A DNA stretch of 64,000 bases, taken from Bradysia coprophila. Its lineage: Eukaryota; Arthropoda; Insecta; Diptera; Sciaridae. Positions 46,932-58,259 of this stretch are shown in pieces. The stretch spans positions 927,778 through 991,777 of the forward strand of contig NW_023503371.1 of the NCBI RefSeq assembly GCF_014529535.1. Direction: 5' to 3'. The position numbers and the translations under genes were made by a program. Under the pieces are notes generated by a model. That model had not been told where the DNA came from. It did no database searches and was given only the letters and a program-made list of their open reading frames with translations. Each line of letters begins with the position of its first letter. Within the stretch, counting starts at the first letter, position 1.

Positions 46932-47911
46932 ATGCGTTTGCCCAGGGTCTATTTTCGTGAGGTTAATTTTTGAAGATTCTCAAAATTCATGCAAATTATC
47001 GTAAAAATAAGAAGAAATAGAAAAGGGGCGTTGTTTAGCTAATCGGATAATATCGATTGGATTGTAATTGTTGGAAATGTGACTTGTTATTTTTCCGTTG
47101 CTGTAAGAACTCAGAGAATTTTATAGAATCTCAAAGGTTTAAATTCTTGAATTCTTGAACAATTCTAAACTATCCAACAGTGGCGCCGACTTCAGTGGTG
47201 CCCAGAGACTCGGGCACCACCCTCAGCAAATTCATCGAAGCTGAGCACCACCCTACATCGTCAACACTTTTTTCAGTAAAACGGCTTCTTTTGTCATTTT
47301 TTTCATGCAAATATTTAGTTTTCAGCAAATCTTTACAGATTCGGTATAATTAAAAAAAAATCGCTGCGCGGCCATATGTTTGTCGATACTTTTATGAAAT
47401 AATAAAATGATTCAAATGAATCATCAGCAACCACTTCACATGAAAACTATTACGAAATTGTCAACTTTCTTGGAAATTTTCAAAGTTCAGCTCTAGTGCT
47501 TTCTTGAAATGTATTTTTAGAAACTATCCAGACGTCAAAACGCACGCGAAAATTTGTGAAAAAAAATTGCTTGCTTCGCGTCGCTACATTATTCGCTATG
47601 ATTCCGATTGCAATTTTCCATAGCACTTTCTAGTAATGAAGTTTCATCGAAAATTTGATAAAAAGGGCGAAAATACCTGAGAAGTACTGCTAAGTAATAA
47701 TACGTCAGAGCCATCAGCTATGACTTGCTCTTTTTATCCTCATTTTCCCTGTCAAATTTCCTCTTTTTAAAATTTTTCTCTGGGAACCCTATGTATGTTC
47801 ATCAAAATACAGTCAACTTGTGTATGTGTAGATCTTGTCTAAAATCATTTTTCCTTAAACAATAAATTTTTCTAAAACATGAAAAGTTCGTGTATCGTAA
47901 AATCTTAGGTA

Positions 47912-48825
47912 GGGAATGTAACCGGGAAATTAAAAACCGGGAAAAACCGGTTAACCGGTTTACCATTTCCCGGGATTTTTTTTTTCATTTACCGGTTAAC
48001 CGACCTTCAAAAATTGAATGATTTTTACATGTTTCCTTTGCAATAATACCTTGAATTGAATTATTCTTCTAGTTGCATTACAGCATTACATCTGATTTGA
48101 ACTCGTTGTGAACATTTTCATCACATTTTCATCGTAAATTGCACCTCAAGATCAGCCCTAGACTGAGAAAAAAGGATCAGTTTATTTTGCGTTGCTGAGC
48201 TGGACAATCATGCTGTAATTTCTATTGTAATTGAATTTTCACCACAGTCCAAACAAAAGACAATGCAGTATAATTGTCGATCTGAGCAACGCAAAATGTG
48301 TCATTTGTACTTAGCCTTAAGTTTGCAACTCTGAAATTGATGTTCTTTAGAAAGTCTACAGAATTCGAAGTTTAGAAGATCGTGTTACTACATCTTTAAG
48401 AAACCAATTGAAGCAACGTCCGTCAAAAATTCATGAAAACAGTTCAACCTTTCATTTATTTCCTTTCTCAGCATCTCGCTCAGCATAGTAAAAAATGCAA
48501 TCTTTACACTGTCCAACAGAAATTTTGAAACTAGTTCACACGATCGATTTCCGATATTTCTGTTGAAATATGTAGATATGAAATTCTTTATCATCCTGAA
48601 AAATGCAAATAAAGGAACGGTAAACTCATTTCTGAAGGGCTTCGCGAGCACAATAAGCCACTTAGTAGGGGTAGGATAAAAGCATTTGTCATCGGTGCAA
48701 GTTACAAACTCCCAACTCATCCAAAAAAATGTCTAAACGAGTACAGAATGTACTATTCATTTCCCGGGAAATTTTTTCTCATTTACCGTTTTTCCCGTTT
48801 CCCGGTTTTTCAAAATCGACGGGAT
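47912..48825. mobile_element. Nested element with CCGGTTAACCGG subterminal words
   Basis: Both sides are rich in ACCGGGAAA and ACCGGTTAACCGG words, and a start TAGGGAATG like other hAT ends here is visible at about 47914. The right boundary near 48825 is approximate and no duplication was found. A minus-strand frame inside (48388-48720, about 110 codons) is not recognisable as a transposase. Confidence 0.5.
48180..48303. mobile_element. Hairpin MITE, family D, copy 2
   Basis: Inverted arms TTTTGCGTTGCTGAGCTGGA and the complement of TAATTGTCGATCTGAGCAAC continuing GCAAAA; same core as 10001-10140. It is the innermost layer of the 47178-48862 nest. Confidence 0.6.
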
Positions 48826-48870
48826 GGGCACCACCCTTCAAAAATTTAAGTCGGCGCCACTGCTATCCAA

Positions 48871-49598
48871 AATTCTTGAAAAATCTCGAAAAGCTCGAAA
48901 TCTTTTAAAGGAAATAAAACCCAAATTTACCTTGAAAAAACAATTTATTTCAAAATTTCTTTTATCTTTGAATATCGTGATCCAAAGAAAGCTGATTTTA
49001 TTTCTACGAATCGATGTTACATCGATGAGAGAAAATTACAAATAAAAGGGGAATAATGAGAGGCTGTCGATGTTCATGCATTTTACTATAAAAATTTCTT
49101 TGTACAAAACCAGCCGCGTCCATCATCTAATCTCAATGTTTTCATCTTTTGACGATAAGTAGGAGAAATGAGAGCATTGTGATTGGCAAGGGAAGTAGAT
49201 CGTTCCAAAATTCTCTTTTGTGAGGCTTGATAACGCCAACGGCCAGTTATTTATGTCGCTAATTTACTTAAATCATTCACATGGACAGCCTCTAACTCTT
49301 AATTACACATTTTAAATTAAGAAACGAAAAATTTACAAACCATCAAGTCGAGGAGATAACAACTTTTTCGGAGGGGATTTATGGGTGACCTTTTATTCTA
49401 TTCTTTTCGTATTCTGGAGAGACTACTCCAGAAATCAAAAGACTGTTTCGGCGTTCTTTTGATTTTAGCAACGAACAAAAACGACTTCAAAATTCTTCAA
49501 TAAAAAAAATCCTGTTACACTTCTCGCATCGAATGGGGACCGTGGCCAAAGGATAAAAACTCTCTCAAACACACGTCCCCCTCTCAACTCTTTCTGTT
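48871..49598. other. Intergenic, no gene seen
   Basis: AT-rich; includes the probable 3' UTR of the BTB gene on the minus strand near its right end. No recognisable element. Confidence 0.4.
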
Positions 49599-52500
49599 TT
49601 ATCTCAAATATTCTGTCTTTAGTTCGTTCAGGTCCACATCCATGTCATCTTTTGCAATCATAACTAATGACTTATTGCGATGAAACCGGGACGTATGCGT
49701 CGACAGCGACCATTTGGTTTTGAACAATTTTCCACACTGCTGGCATGTGTATGTGATGCGAGTTTCCGTGTGTTTCGATTCCTTGTGCCGTTTCAACGCC
49801 GATACGGATGTGAATTTTCGGTGGCACAGGTCGCATAGTAGTGTACTGGTCTGGTACTGTTTGGCTGTGTGGGAAGAGGTACAAAAGAAATGTAGAGTCA
49901 GTCGATCAATTAATCGAAAATACTTTTTGTTTTTATTTTAGTAAAATTGAGGACAAAGGAAAATTGTTATTTTTAACGTTTTTGACAACCATTTTTTCCG
50001 CCGAAGAAAGTCAGTCTTATCCTAAGGACAATTTTTATTTTATTTTTTTCTTGTCAATTTTATTCCCTAAACATTAGCCGTTTGTCGTTCGTGAGCAATC
50101 CGTACATGTTCCCTAAGACTGTATTTATTTTTGAATTTCTTTTTACAATAATCGCATTGTCGCGGCGGTTGGGGCGTATGTTGGGTACGAATATGTCTCC
50201 ACAGATTTGCTGTTGTCAGCACCAATAAACAAAACTTGCATTGAGACCACTTATTGACGTTATCTAGAACAGAGAAAAGAAAATGCGTGAGAAAACTGTC
50301 GTTAATTTATCGCAGGGACTGGGTGTGTATGATTTTCGATTACACAGCGACGGATACTGTGTGCCTTATGGCGATACCGAACCGAATTTTGAACGACTAT
50401 GTAAACAGTTTCTATTCTCTTGCTCTAAATACAGTCTCTATTCTAAGGTAGTCAGGAGTGCTTTGATGACCGACGCATCAGTATACTAAGAGAATCTTTC
50501 AGCGTTTCATGTCAGAGAACTATCTCTAAAGTAATGAAAAATCGTAACCGAAAGACACGTCGGTCCCTTTCTATCTCAAGATACCTAAACAACTTATGCA
50601 TGTAATGATTGCTCCGTCTGGGCTGAGAAACCGAACGACGATTTGTGGTTGCAAGGTCAATCGTAAATTTATTAAAATCTGTAATGCAAGGTAAAAGTTT
50701 GCGTACCTTGCGCTCCGCCAGGTATCGCATGTGTGCCATCTGCCGATTCTTGTGTTGTGTAAAGTCGTTCTGGTGGGACCAATAAAATATTCGATCAGCA
50801 CGTTTAGTCATTCTGAACACGCATCATCGTCTTACCCATTTCCGAAGCATCTCGTTGTTCCGATTCCGAGTCCTGGTAAATGATATCGATTTCATTGTCG
50901 TCTTCGAGTTGTTTGTACTTTGCCAATGATTCACTAGACTGGTCCGCTATCGAAACAGCTTGCTTTGTTTGACTCGATTCAGCCTCATGTTCAAGATATT
51001 CGGGTAGTTCGACTTTGAGGAAGTGAGATGGAGCTGAAACACAGATACAGACAGAGAGAAATTAGAAAATGTGGAGAAAAAAGAAAAGAAATTTTGATGT
51101 AACCTCAGCGATGCTGAGTCAGCGTGTGTGTGTGTGTGTATAAATGCAAAGGTGTAAATTTAGATATCTACCTAGTCGATAGCATTATGCAGTACCAGCG
51201 AAACTATTGTGATAATAAATTGAAATATTTTCGGCCGTACCGGTAGATTAGATGTATTTCAATAACTTTTCGTTTCTGGAGCACATTTCGAATCAATTTG
51301 AGTGTCTCCGGGACTAGCCCTTCAAAAATAACCAGTAGCCTCAACGTAGGTTAGGGTAGTTTGTCATACCGCTAGATGATGAGATATGGACCGTACCATG
51401 GGCTATAAGATCCGCTTTCCGCCGTTTGTATGGGCCATGTCAGGTCTATTTAATCTTGCGTAAGGTCACAAGGTCAATGAACCGGAATGGATCCATATTC
51501 ATCACATCCAAAAAATTGATGATTTTTGCCGATGACTTGGATCTAATGAGAAACGGTTGCAGTTAAGGAAATGTTTGTCGAAATGGAATCAAAAACAGTC
51601 AACGAGGACAAAACGAATGACATAAAGGAAGAAATCAGAACGCAACTTAGCCTAGGGAAAATATGCCTCTACCCCTGAAGCACCATCTTCGAGCGTAAAG
51701 TGCTGAGATCGATTTATGGACCAATAAACGAGCAAGGAAGATAGAGGATAAGGACGAACAGAGAATTAGATGAAATCATCAGGAAAGGTACAATAGTCGC
51801 AGTGGTAGGCTGCGAAGGTCAGGCAACGTAGTCCGCTTGGACTAAAACCGAATGCAGAAAAAAAATTTAGAGAAACGATTTGATAACATCGTAGCCAGAG
51901 GGAGACCCCGAAAGAGATGATTGGATGATTTGCAGTACGTCAATGGAGAAGTTCGGCCTAAGACGACCAGGGTTGAGACGAGTTGTCTAGTGTTAGTTCG
52001 ATTGTAAAGAAGCTCACATAAGAATTCGCTCAAAAACCGTTAAAAATAGAAATGAAAGATCTTATCAGGTGAGTGAACATCAGTTCATCAGTTGAGGATT
52101 TGAAGGCATTCCTTATCGTAGTAGATATGCGTTTTAGGCTAAATGCACTATATTTGCATCACGCAAGGTACACGGACTCGTCATAAGCAAAAGACCTGTT
52201 CTACATATCGAATATTGGCTGTAAATGACGAAACTTAGCCGAATCAAAAAATTTCGGCACCGGTATATAAAATGCCCTGTAAATTCAATTTTAAGAATGA
52301 ATTGCATGGCAACATGAGACCTAGAATTCAACAAAAAATAGTCTAACTAGCGATTCAAACGAACTTTTCATATTGTCACCTGAATAAAAAAGTCAAATTG
52401 TCGAAATAATTCGTTTTATTCAAACATTATCTACACAAAGACAACCAAAATAAAGTAATTTCCGGATCGTCTAGACCATAATCTCAAAATATTCATCCGT

Positions 52501-55500
52501 TTGTAGCGGTCTGGATGATGGAACTATTTTCTCTTCAATCACATTAGTCGGGCTGTAATTGTTGATCACTTCGTCTAATAAACATCTGACTCGTTCCGAA
52601 GCGTAATGATTGTAGAGGCCTCCACACTGAATGCTACGACAAAGATCTTTCCATTTATCGCAGCAATCGTACGGTGATCTCTGTGTGTTACAATGTTAAA
52701 CGATTATCAATTTTTTGTGTGTGCGTGACTTGATTCCCTTAACTCACAAGAAAGCCCATTTCATTCATAGCCAAGCTAATGTTCAGCCAAAGCCTCTTCT
52801 TTGCATCATTATCGTCTAGGCATTTTATGTGCGCCTCGTATATATCCAAAAAATAATTTATTTCAATGCTCGACCATTCATGAGCATTGGAGTCGCTCGA
52901 TACAACACTGTCGTTCAGGTCTAAAATTTAAATTTTGTTTTTGGTTTTTGTTTAAATCAATAGATGTGCCACTAGCTGGGATTATTTACAACTGAAACGA
53001 TACGAAAAATGATTGTGCACGAAAGTGACGAACTTAGTGAAACCAAACATAAAACAGCTTAAAACAAAAGAGACGAAACAAAAAAGAGAAGGACTACCCA
53101 AGAAAACCGTTTAATCTCTCAAAAACAGTTCAATACTTACTCAGATACGCCAGAGACGTGTTCATATCCCGATTCTAGTTTGCGCAACACAATCCAAAAA
53201 TGATTAATTGCCATTTAGGTATTTCGCGGCGCGGTATATTCGAGTTAAGCTGTTTTTCATTTCTCTTAAAACATCCATACGTTTAATGTCGGTGTCGCAC
53301 TAAACGCATGGATTTTTGTGCTTTTGTGTAGTAAGATGAAAATGATTTGACACAAAGAAAACTGAATTGCTCGTTCAAAAAACGAGCCCAGGTGAAAAGG
53401 AATGTCTCAAAAGTTCGATATATGTAGTCTTATAGTCTCAAATCTTCAAAGTATTTCAAAACGTTCGAGATCTTCATTTTCACCCGGTAAGGATGATCAT
53501 AATGAATCAGAGAAATGCGTTGATCTCTCCGTTAAAAATAATTAGAAATCGTAGTTCGGTGCATGGTGCACTTCCGTTCCGAGCCCGAACCACACATATG
53601 AAAAGAATTATCTTCCGTTTTTTGATTCGCCACCATTTTCTCACTCATATCTCTAAACTTGTGCCCATTAAATTAATCCAACAAATCAGATGCTTTACTG
53701 TGAATTCATTAGCGAATACGTAAGGATTTTAGATCGCAGGAATTAATGGATTCTTCTCGTTTGTTTTAAATCGAGAAGAAAACGCGGGATGGGATAGGTT
53801 TCTTGATATCAATCATCACATCACAATGTTTAAACCATGATCAAATGTAAGTTTTTTTATGCAAATTTTTAGTGAAGTTGGTGCCTTGAAAGTGAAAGCA
53901 TTACAGGAGTTGACGAAATATGAACTTTGAATGTAGTGTCGAACCCTTCATTGTTTCACATGCATTCGTGGTAAGTTTTCACTAACTTAATGAAGAAGTT
54001 CATGTAGAGTAATCGACTAGAATATGGTTGTTGATATTTATGGAATATCTAATAAATCTAGATATTCCATAAACGTGAAAAACACCTAATCATAGATATC
54101 TCTCGCGAGAAGCAACATTCCGTCGATTTTTAAGTTTAAGAAGTTTGCAATATTAGGAGAAAATTTTAAGTAATTTGGAAATTTCTTGGAAAAGTTTTTG
54201 GTTACTTTGGCATTTTCGGAAACTTTGGCAGTTTCGGTAGCATTGGCAGTTTCGGTAGCATTGGCAGTTTCAGTAGCATTGGCAGTTTCGGTCGCTTTGG
54301 CAGTTTCGGAAACTTTGACAGTTTCAGCAGCTGTAGCAGTTTTCGTTAACAAATGTTTACTAAATTTCATAATTCTCTACTCTCGCGTCTAAAGTACATC
54401 AAGAATTTAAATTAAATAGGGGCCCTGCATCAGTTAAAATGCGTAATGCGTGGCATCTTCTTTCCTTCACTGAATTTCCAATAGGTTCTAAAATGGAAAT
54501 ATTCTAAGAAAGAGTCATATAGAAAAGACCTAAATTCCGCTGCTGATTATGTCGAAAATCGTTTCGGATAGAAAAGTAAGTTAACTTTGACTCCCTCCAA
54601 ACGAAAAGATTTCGAAAGATTAAAAGATGAAATTTTCAAAGATTGGGAGAGACAAACTGAATGAAAATCGAAACCACTCACACCTAAACAACACTCTCCA
54701 CAGAATTAATACTCAATCTCACTTCATAACTTTCGTTCAATGTGCTCAATGTGCTCACACAATTTAATCGTTTTTAACTTAACGTTCCATATCATGATTC
54801 CATCCCGTTCGACCAAATGTTTTGTTACGTAAAAATCAACTGTCCTGAGACTAAGTCAATGTTACAACTTATGACCAGTAAAAATTGATGAACCGAACAA
54901 TAACTAGCCCACATTAATCACACTTACCTTCATCGTTCATAACATTATCCGATTGCTGCAGGTCACCATCCGCGTCTCCACACTCCTCGTAAATGTCTTC
55001 GTCCACCACATTCTGTTGATCGTCTTCATCGACCGGATCATGAGATATTCTTCGCTTTTTGGTGAGCGTAAAGTCGGTGTTATCTAAAACGCATAGTCCA
55101 TTATTAGGAGAAGGCAATTCGCAGGGAAATCATTCGTCTCTTACCCGTCTTTTCCGAAAATGTTCGACTTTTGATGACAATATTAGCGGTGGTAAATTCA
55201 CTCGTCTGCGTTTGAGTTACGATTGGATATGTTTGTGTTGTCATTGAAACCGATTTGATGTCCGACTGATGTTTGGAATTTTTGAACGCCGGTGCCACGT
55301 TCTCCGACGTTATATTATCCTTTACGATTAATGTGTCCGGATTTGTTGTGTCCGTTAGTCCTTGAACAGCCAACATTTCGGCGGTATTCAGAAACGACGA
55401 CAAAGATTCTTGCTGTACATTCACCTCTCCCTGGTACATAAATTCAATTATGGCCAGCAAATCTTCATATTTCACATTTTTGAAAATGATAACCGGATGC

Positions 55501-55691
55501 TGACACGGATTCTCTTTGAAAACATCTTTAAAGTAGGTACTGCATGCCGATAGAAGTATTTTATGTGCCCGAATCTTTCGACCCTCACAGCACAGAGTAA
55601 CATCCACTAAATCTTCATGAGAACGTAACGATTCGAATGCATACGTTATGTGATTTATGTAATTATTCCACCTCAACGAAAATTGCGACAT
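49599..55691 (-). CDS. BTB/POZ C2H2 zinc-finger transcription factor with alternative terminal exons
   Basis: Insect BTB-ZF proteins (lola, tramtrack and broad group) dimerise through the BTB domain and bind DNA through C2H2 fingers in the nucleus. Shared exons: 55145-55691, 54928-55083, 50836-51033; the last two introns end at phase 1. Two mutually exclusive terminal exons, both phase 1, follow: 50067-50263 (CKFC...H...H, CDYC...H...H; 365 aa in all) and 49599-49864 (CDLC...H...H, CQQC...H...H; 388 aa). The start MSQFSLRWNNY at 55691 is the classic BTB opening; the domain spans residues 1-115 (DVTLCCEGRKIRAHKILLSA, IIEFMYQGEVNV). The middle exons are acidic and Ser/Gln-rich, with a basic KKRR patch. 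Intron 2 (51034-54927) carries a LINE remnant, a minisatellite and the trihelix unit described separately. Exact orthology was not established. The zinc-finger exons could instead be spliced in tandem, but each ends in its own stop, which favours alternatives. Confidence 0.85.
51500..51940 (+). pseudogene. Non-LTR retrotransposon remnant (reverse transcriptase C-terminus)
   Basis: Broken in several frames, but motifs can be read: FADDLDLM (reverse-transcriptase active-site type), VNEDKT, LRSIYGP, RTNRELDEI, and GRPRKR with LDDL at the end. This order is that of the C-terminal half of jockey/CR1-like insect LINEs. Many frameshifts and stops; inactive. Confidence 0.6.
52471..53165 (-). CDS. Myb/SANT-like (trihelix) protein, nested in the BTB gene intron
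   Basis: Exons 53141-53165 (25 nt: MNTSLAYL plus one base), 52748-52920 and 52471-52680 join in frame to 135 aa. Residues about 20-85 match the Myb/SANT-like pattern: HEWSSIEINYFLDIYE, KKRLWLNISLAMNEMGF, SPYDCCDKWKDLCRSI. Such domains bind DNA or chromatin partners. Two readings are possible. It may be an independent gene in the same orientation, starting at the ATG at 53165. Or the exon at 52920 (phase-1 acceptor) may be spliced to the BTB exon ending at 54928 (phase-1 donor), making a BTB-trihelix isoform; phases allow both. The tail is acidic and ends EYFEIMV. Domain call is good; gene structure is inferred. Confidence 0.6.
54039..54075. repeat. Short perfect hairpin
   Basis: TTTATGGAATATCT and its exact complement AGATATTCCATAAA (14 bp) are separated by nine bases. 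Intron of the BTB gene. Function unknown; too short for a typical microRNA precursor. Confidence 0.5.
54200..54350. repeat. 18-bp minisatellite in BTB intron
   Basis: About eight units of TTGGCAGTTTCGGTAGCA with variants (GGAAACT and CAGTAGCA endings). Being a multiple of three it leaves frames open in both directions (Thr-Ala-Glu type and Val-Ser-Val-Ala type); these are artefacts. Confidence 0.85.
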
Positions 55692-57212
55692 TTTGCATTT
55701 ATTTACAATTTTTCGATGGCGATATGTGTCTTGTGTTATTGTTGTTCACTTACAGTACATACGGAATATGTACCTAAAAAGTCACTCAATGCTTTTCTAG
55801 TTTTAACAATATTTTCACTTGCACATTACCAATCTTTTTTGGATTTAACCTTTCTATCAAACCGTTAGAAAATTATCGGATAACTTGAACGTGAAACGGA
55901 TCGTTTTTGCTCGAGTTTTTGCCAGTTAAAAATAGTTACTTTTAATCAAAACAACTGGTTTTAATATTGCAATTTCACTCGGTTGAGCTAAATTTATATG
56001 ATGCCATCGACGCCATCACTAAATTATTTCGACTGACAGAATTTTATCATCGTTTTTGAGTTCGTTCAATGAACGCCTGTCATACACTGTAAAACAATGA
56101 GAAGGATGAGAAGCTTGATTCATTTAGTTTCAGTATTCAGTGCTGTCAGCAACGTAGAATATGTGTGAATGGTTGATCGGCCAATTAACATTCAACGCGT
56201 ACTGACCATTTACATCAATGTAATATAAAAATGAGTGCATTTACCAGATCTGTAGGTCCTCCGGCCCGATATTAGATCACAACTGTTTTATACGCTTATC
56301 GGATGTCAGTGAACTGCATACAACGTGACTTTTAATCTGACTGAATTCTCATAGTGTCTTCACGGAAACCAGTTAATCAATCTTTATCTTGATCACAATC
56401 TCGAATCTGATATGAAATGCGACAAAAAAGACTGCTCACAGTTATGATATGAAATCGTTTTTTTGCATGAAGAGCAGACTCAAACCACGTCAAATCGCAT
56501 CAGTCATATCTTAGTCATGTAATTATATGAATTATCGAATCAAAAGTACAATGATACGAAATTTCGATGCGAACGCCATCTATTACTTTCATTAAAAACA
56601 AAAAGTTGAATAGAAAATCAACTGGTTTGAGAAATGCACAATATTTCGCAACACATAAGCTAACCATTAAAAAAAGGTATCATTAGCGTCGAGCTTATGT
56701 GCTAGGCCACGCGTCTTAATGGCATTACCTTCTCAAATACTAGCTACCTGGTCTTTTCCAACTGGGACTGATTGACTGGCTTGTATCCAAATCGATAGTA
56801 GGAAACTTCCATTTTACAGGAAGTGTCCGACTATCGATTTTCAGTTTAACAGTTTCGGCATAATATAGGTTTGTTCAGTTTGTTCCAAAAAGCTATAGAG
56901 TTTTGACAAGTACCCCAAGGAAAGTTTTAATAAATTGGTCTTCGGTCCTCTCACTCGTATCGTATAATTAACTGGTATTCGGTCGTCTCGCCCCGTTCAT
57001 AACACTCTATTAACACTTGAGGTGCAAGCTGGCAAAGATCACGATACAAATAAAAATATATGGAAAAATGAGAGACATGACATTTTGTGATCTTTGCTCA
57101 TATTCATTTTTTCATAGAAAAGAACGCTCTCTACAGTGTTAAAAGAACGTAAAAACAATTGAAAAAACTGAGCTCGATGATATGTCAAAATTCTTATGTA
57201 AAAAGTTAATTT
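55692..57212. other. BTB gene upstream region, no other gene
   Basis: Holds the 5' leader and presumed promoter of the BTB gene. No strong TATA box or reading frame of note. Nothing else supportable. Confidence 0.45.
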
Positions 57213-57445
57213 CAAGGTTCTGAAAGAAGAGGTTAAGACACTTTCGAGTTGATCACGAAGACGGTGGAATCAAAATTTTCCTGTAGCACCAACTAGGTTT
57301 GGAAAATTCTATATGACGATTTCGAACTTAACAAAAAAAAAAGTGCTTTCAAGTTGACTTTTCAAACAATACACATGTCTAAATTGTCAAGATTTGTGTT
57401 TCACCTGCCCTCGTAAGTGTGTTAACCTGTTCTTTCAGAACCTTG
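57213..57445. mobile_element. hAT-like MITE, family A, copy 2
   Basis: 233 bp, same terminal repeat CAAGGTTCTGAAAGAA as the 1390-1618 copy but with the interior inverted relative to it. The flanking 8-mers GTTAATTT / GTTAGTTC match at 6 of 8, so this insertion is older than copy 1. Confidence 0.85.
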
Positions 57446-57587
57446 GTTAGTTCAACTGATGTTTTAACTCTCTTTTAACACTGTCTACTGTTCAGCTCAA
57501 GCGCCAATAAATGTAAAATTTCATCAATAGAGATGTGACTCATCATTATTTATATGAAAACCGATATCCATGAAATCGTGTTCGTTC

Positions 57588-57759
57588 CAATGAAAGTATA
57601 AACCAGGTATGGTCTATTCATACAAACCGGAGGACATAACGATTTCATATGAAAAAAACTCACCTCTCACGAGAGCTGAGTTTCTTTATATGAAATCGCT
57701 ATGTCCTCCGCTTCATACAAAGTTTGACATTCGACCATACCTTGTGCTGACGTTCATTG
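57588..57759. mobile_element. hAT-like hairpin MITE, family B, copy 2
   Basis: 172 bp, reverse orientation to copy 1, starting CAATGAAAGTATAAACCAGG and ending GACGTTCATTG. A perfect 8-bp duplication GTTCGTTC lies at 57580-57587 and 57760-57767, which fixes the family as hAT-like. Confidence 0.92.
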
Positions 57760-58064
57760 GTTCGTTCGGCTAGTGAAAATTTAGTGTTTACAGTTATTTA
57801 GAACAAATCTATTAAATGGAACGACCTGATAAACTAACAATTTTAAGAATTTTTCTTGAATATGAACTTTTTACAGAAAAAACAGCCCGTTGCTGTTCCA
57901 TTTTCTTGATAGTTCATAACCCTAACCCAGTGCTATGGAAACTCAGTTTTTGCCAAATTTTATTAATTTCTTCAAACCTCTTTACTAACACTAGGTCTTC
58001 TATTCTCAGATACCAAACAGTCAACCGCTTGAACCTTAGATTGATCTGTTTGTAGATTGAAAGG

Positions 58065-58193
58065 CAATGAACGTCAACACAAGGTATGGTCGAATGTCGA
58101 ACTTTGTATGGAGCGGAGGACATAGCGATTTCATGAAATCGTTATGTCCTCCGGTATGTATGAATAGACCATACCTGGTTTATACTTTCATTG
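58065..58193. mobile_element. hAT-like hairpin MITE, family B, copy 3
   Basis: 129 bp, same orientation as copy 1, lacking most of the central loop so the two arms meet at GATTTCATGAAATCG. Flanking 8-mers TTGAAAGG / TTTAAAGG match at 7 of 8. It ends 66 bp before the start codon of the gene at 58260. Confidence 0.9.
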
Positions 58194-58259
58194 TTTAAAG
58201 GCACATTAATTATCAGTGTATAAGATGCGGTATCATCACTGTATAAAATTGCGCGCCCT

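Larger units (their letters stand above)
47178..48862. mobile_element. 1.7-kb hAT-like element with internal insertions
   Basis: Ends CAGTGGCGCCGACTT / AAGTCGGCGCCACTG are perfect over 15 bp, with an exact 8-bp duplication CTATCCAA at 47170-47177 and 48863-48870. Subterminal GGCACCACCCT and GAGCACCACCCT words link it to the 42028 MITE. No transposase is visible. The right third is occupied by a second element (about 47912-48825) and a MITE (48180-48303). Confidence 0.9.

Noticed and set aside
48388..48720. 110-codon minus-strand frame inside the nested element at 47.9-48.8 kb
   Set aside because: No transposase motif could be identified and no start or splice context; left as unassigned interior.
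50512..50820. Minus-strand frame with SHQNDFTQHKNRQMAHMRY between BTB exon 3 and the zinc-finger exons
   Set aside because: The acceptor just upstream would leave a 23-bp intron and phase does not fit exon 2 or 3 donors; no cysteine pair for a zinc finger.
54086..54392. Repetitive Thr/Ala/Glu or Ser/Val/Ala frames in the BTB intron
   Set aside because: Minisatellite translated in both directions; not spliced to BTB exons by phase or site.
57816..58055. 79-codon plus-strand frame between two MITEs, starting MERPDKLTILRIF
   Set aside because: Ends in a stop before the MITE at 58065, no donor joins it in frame to the gene at 58260, and the translation resembles no family.
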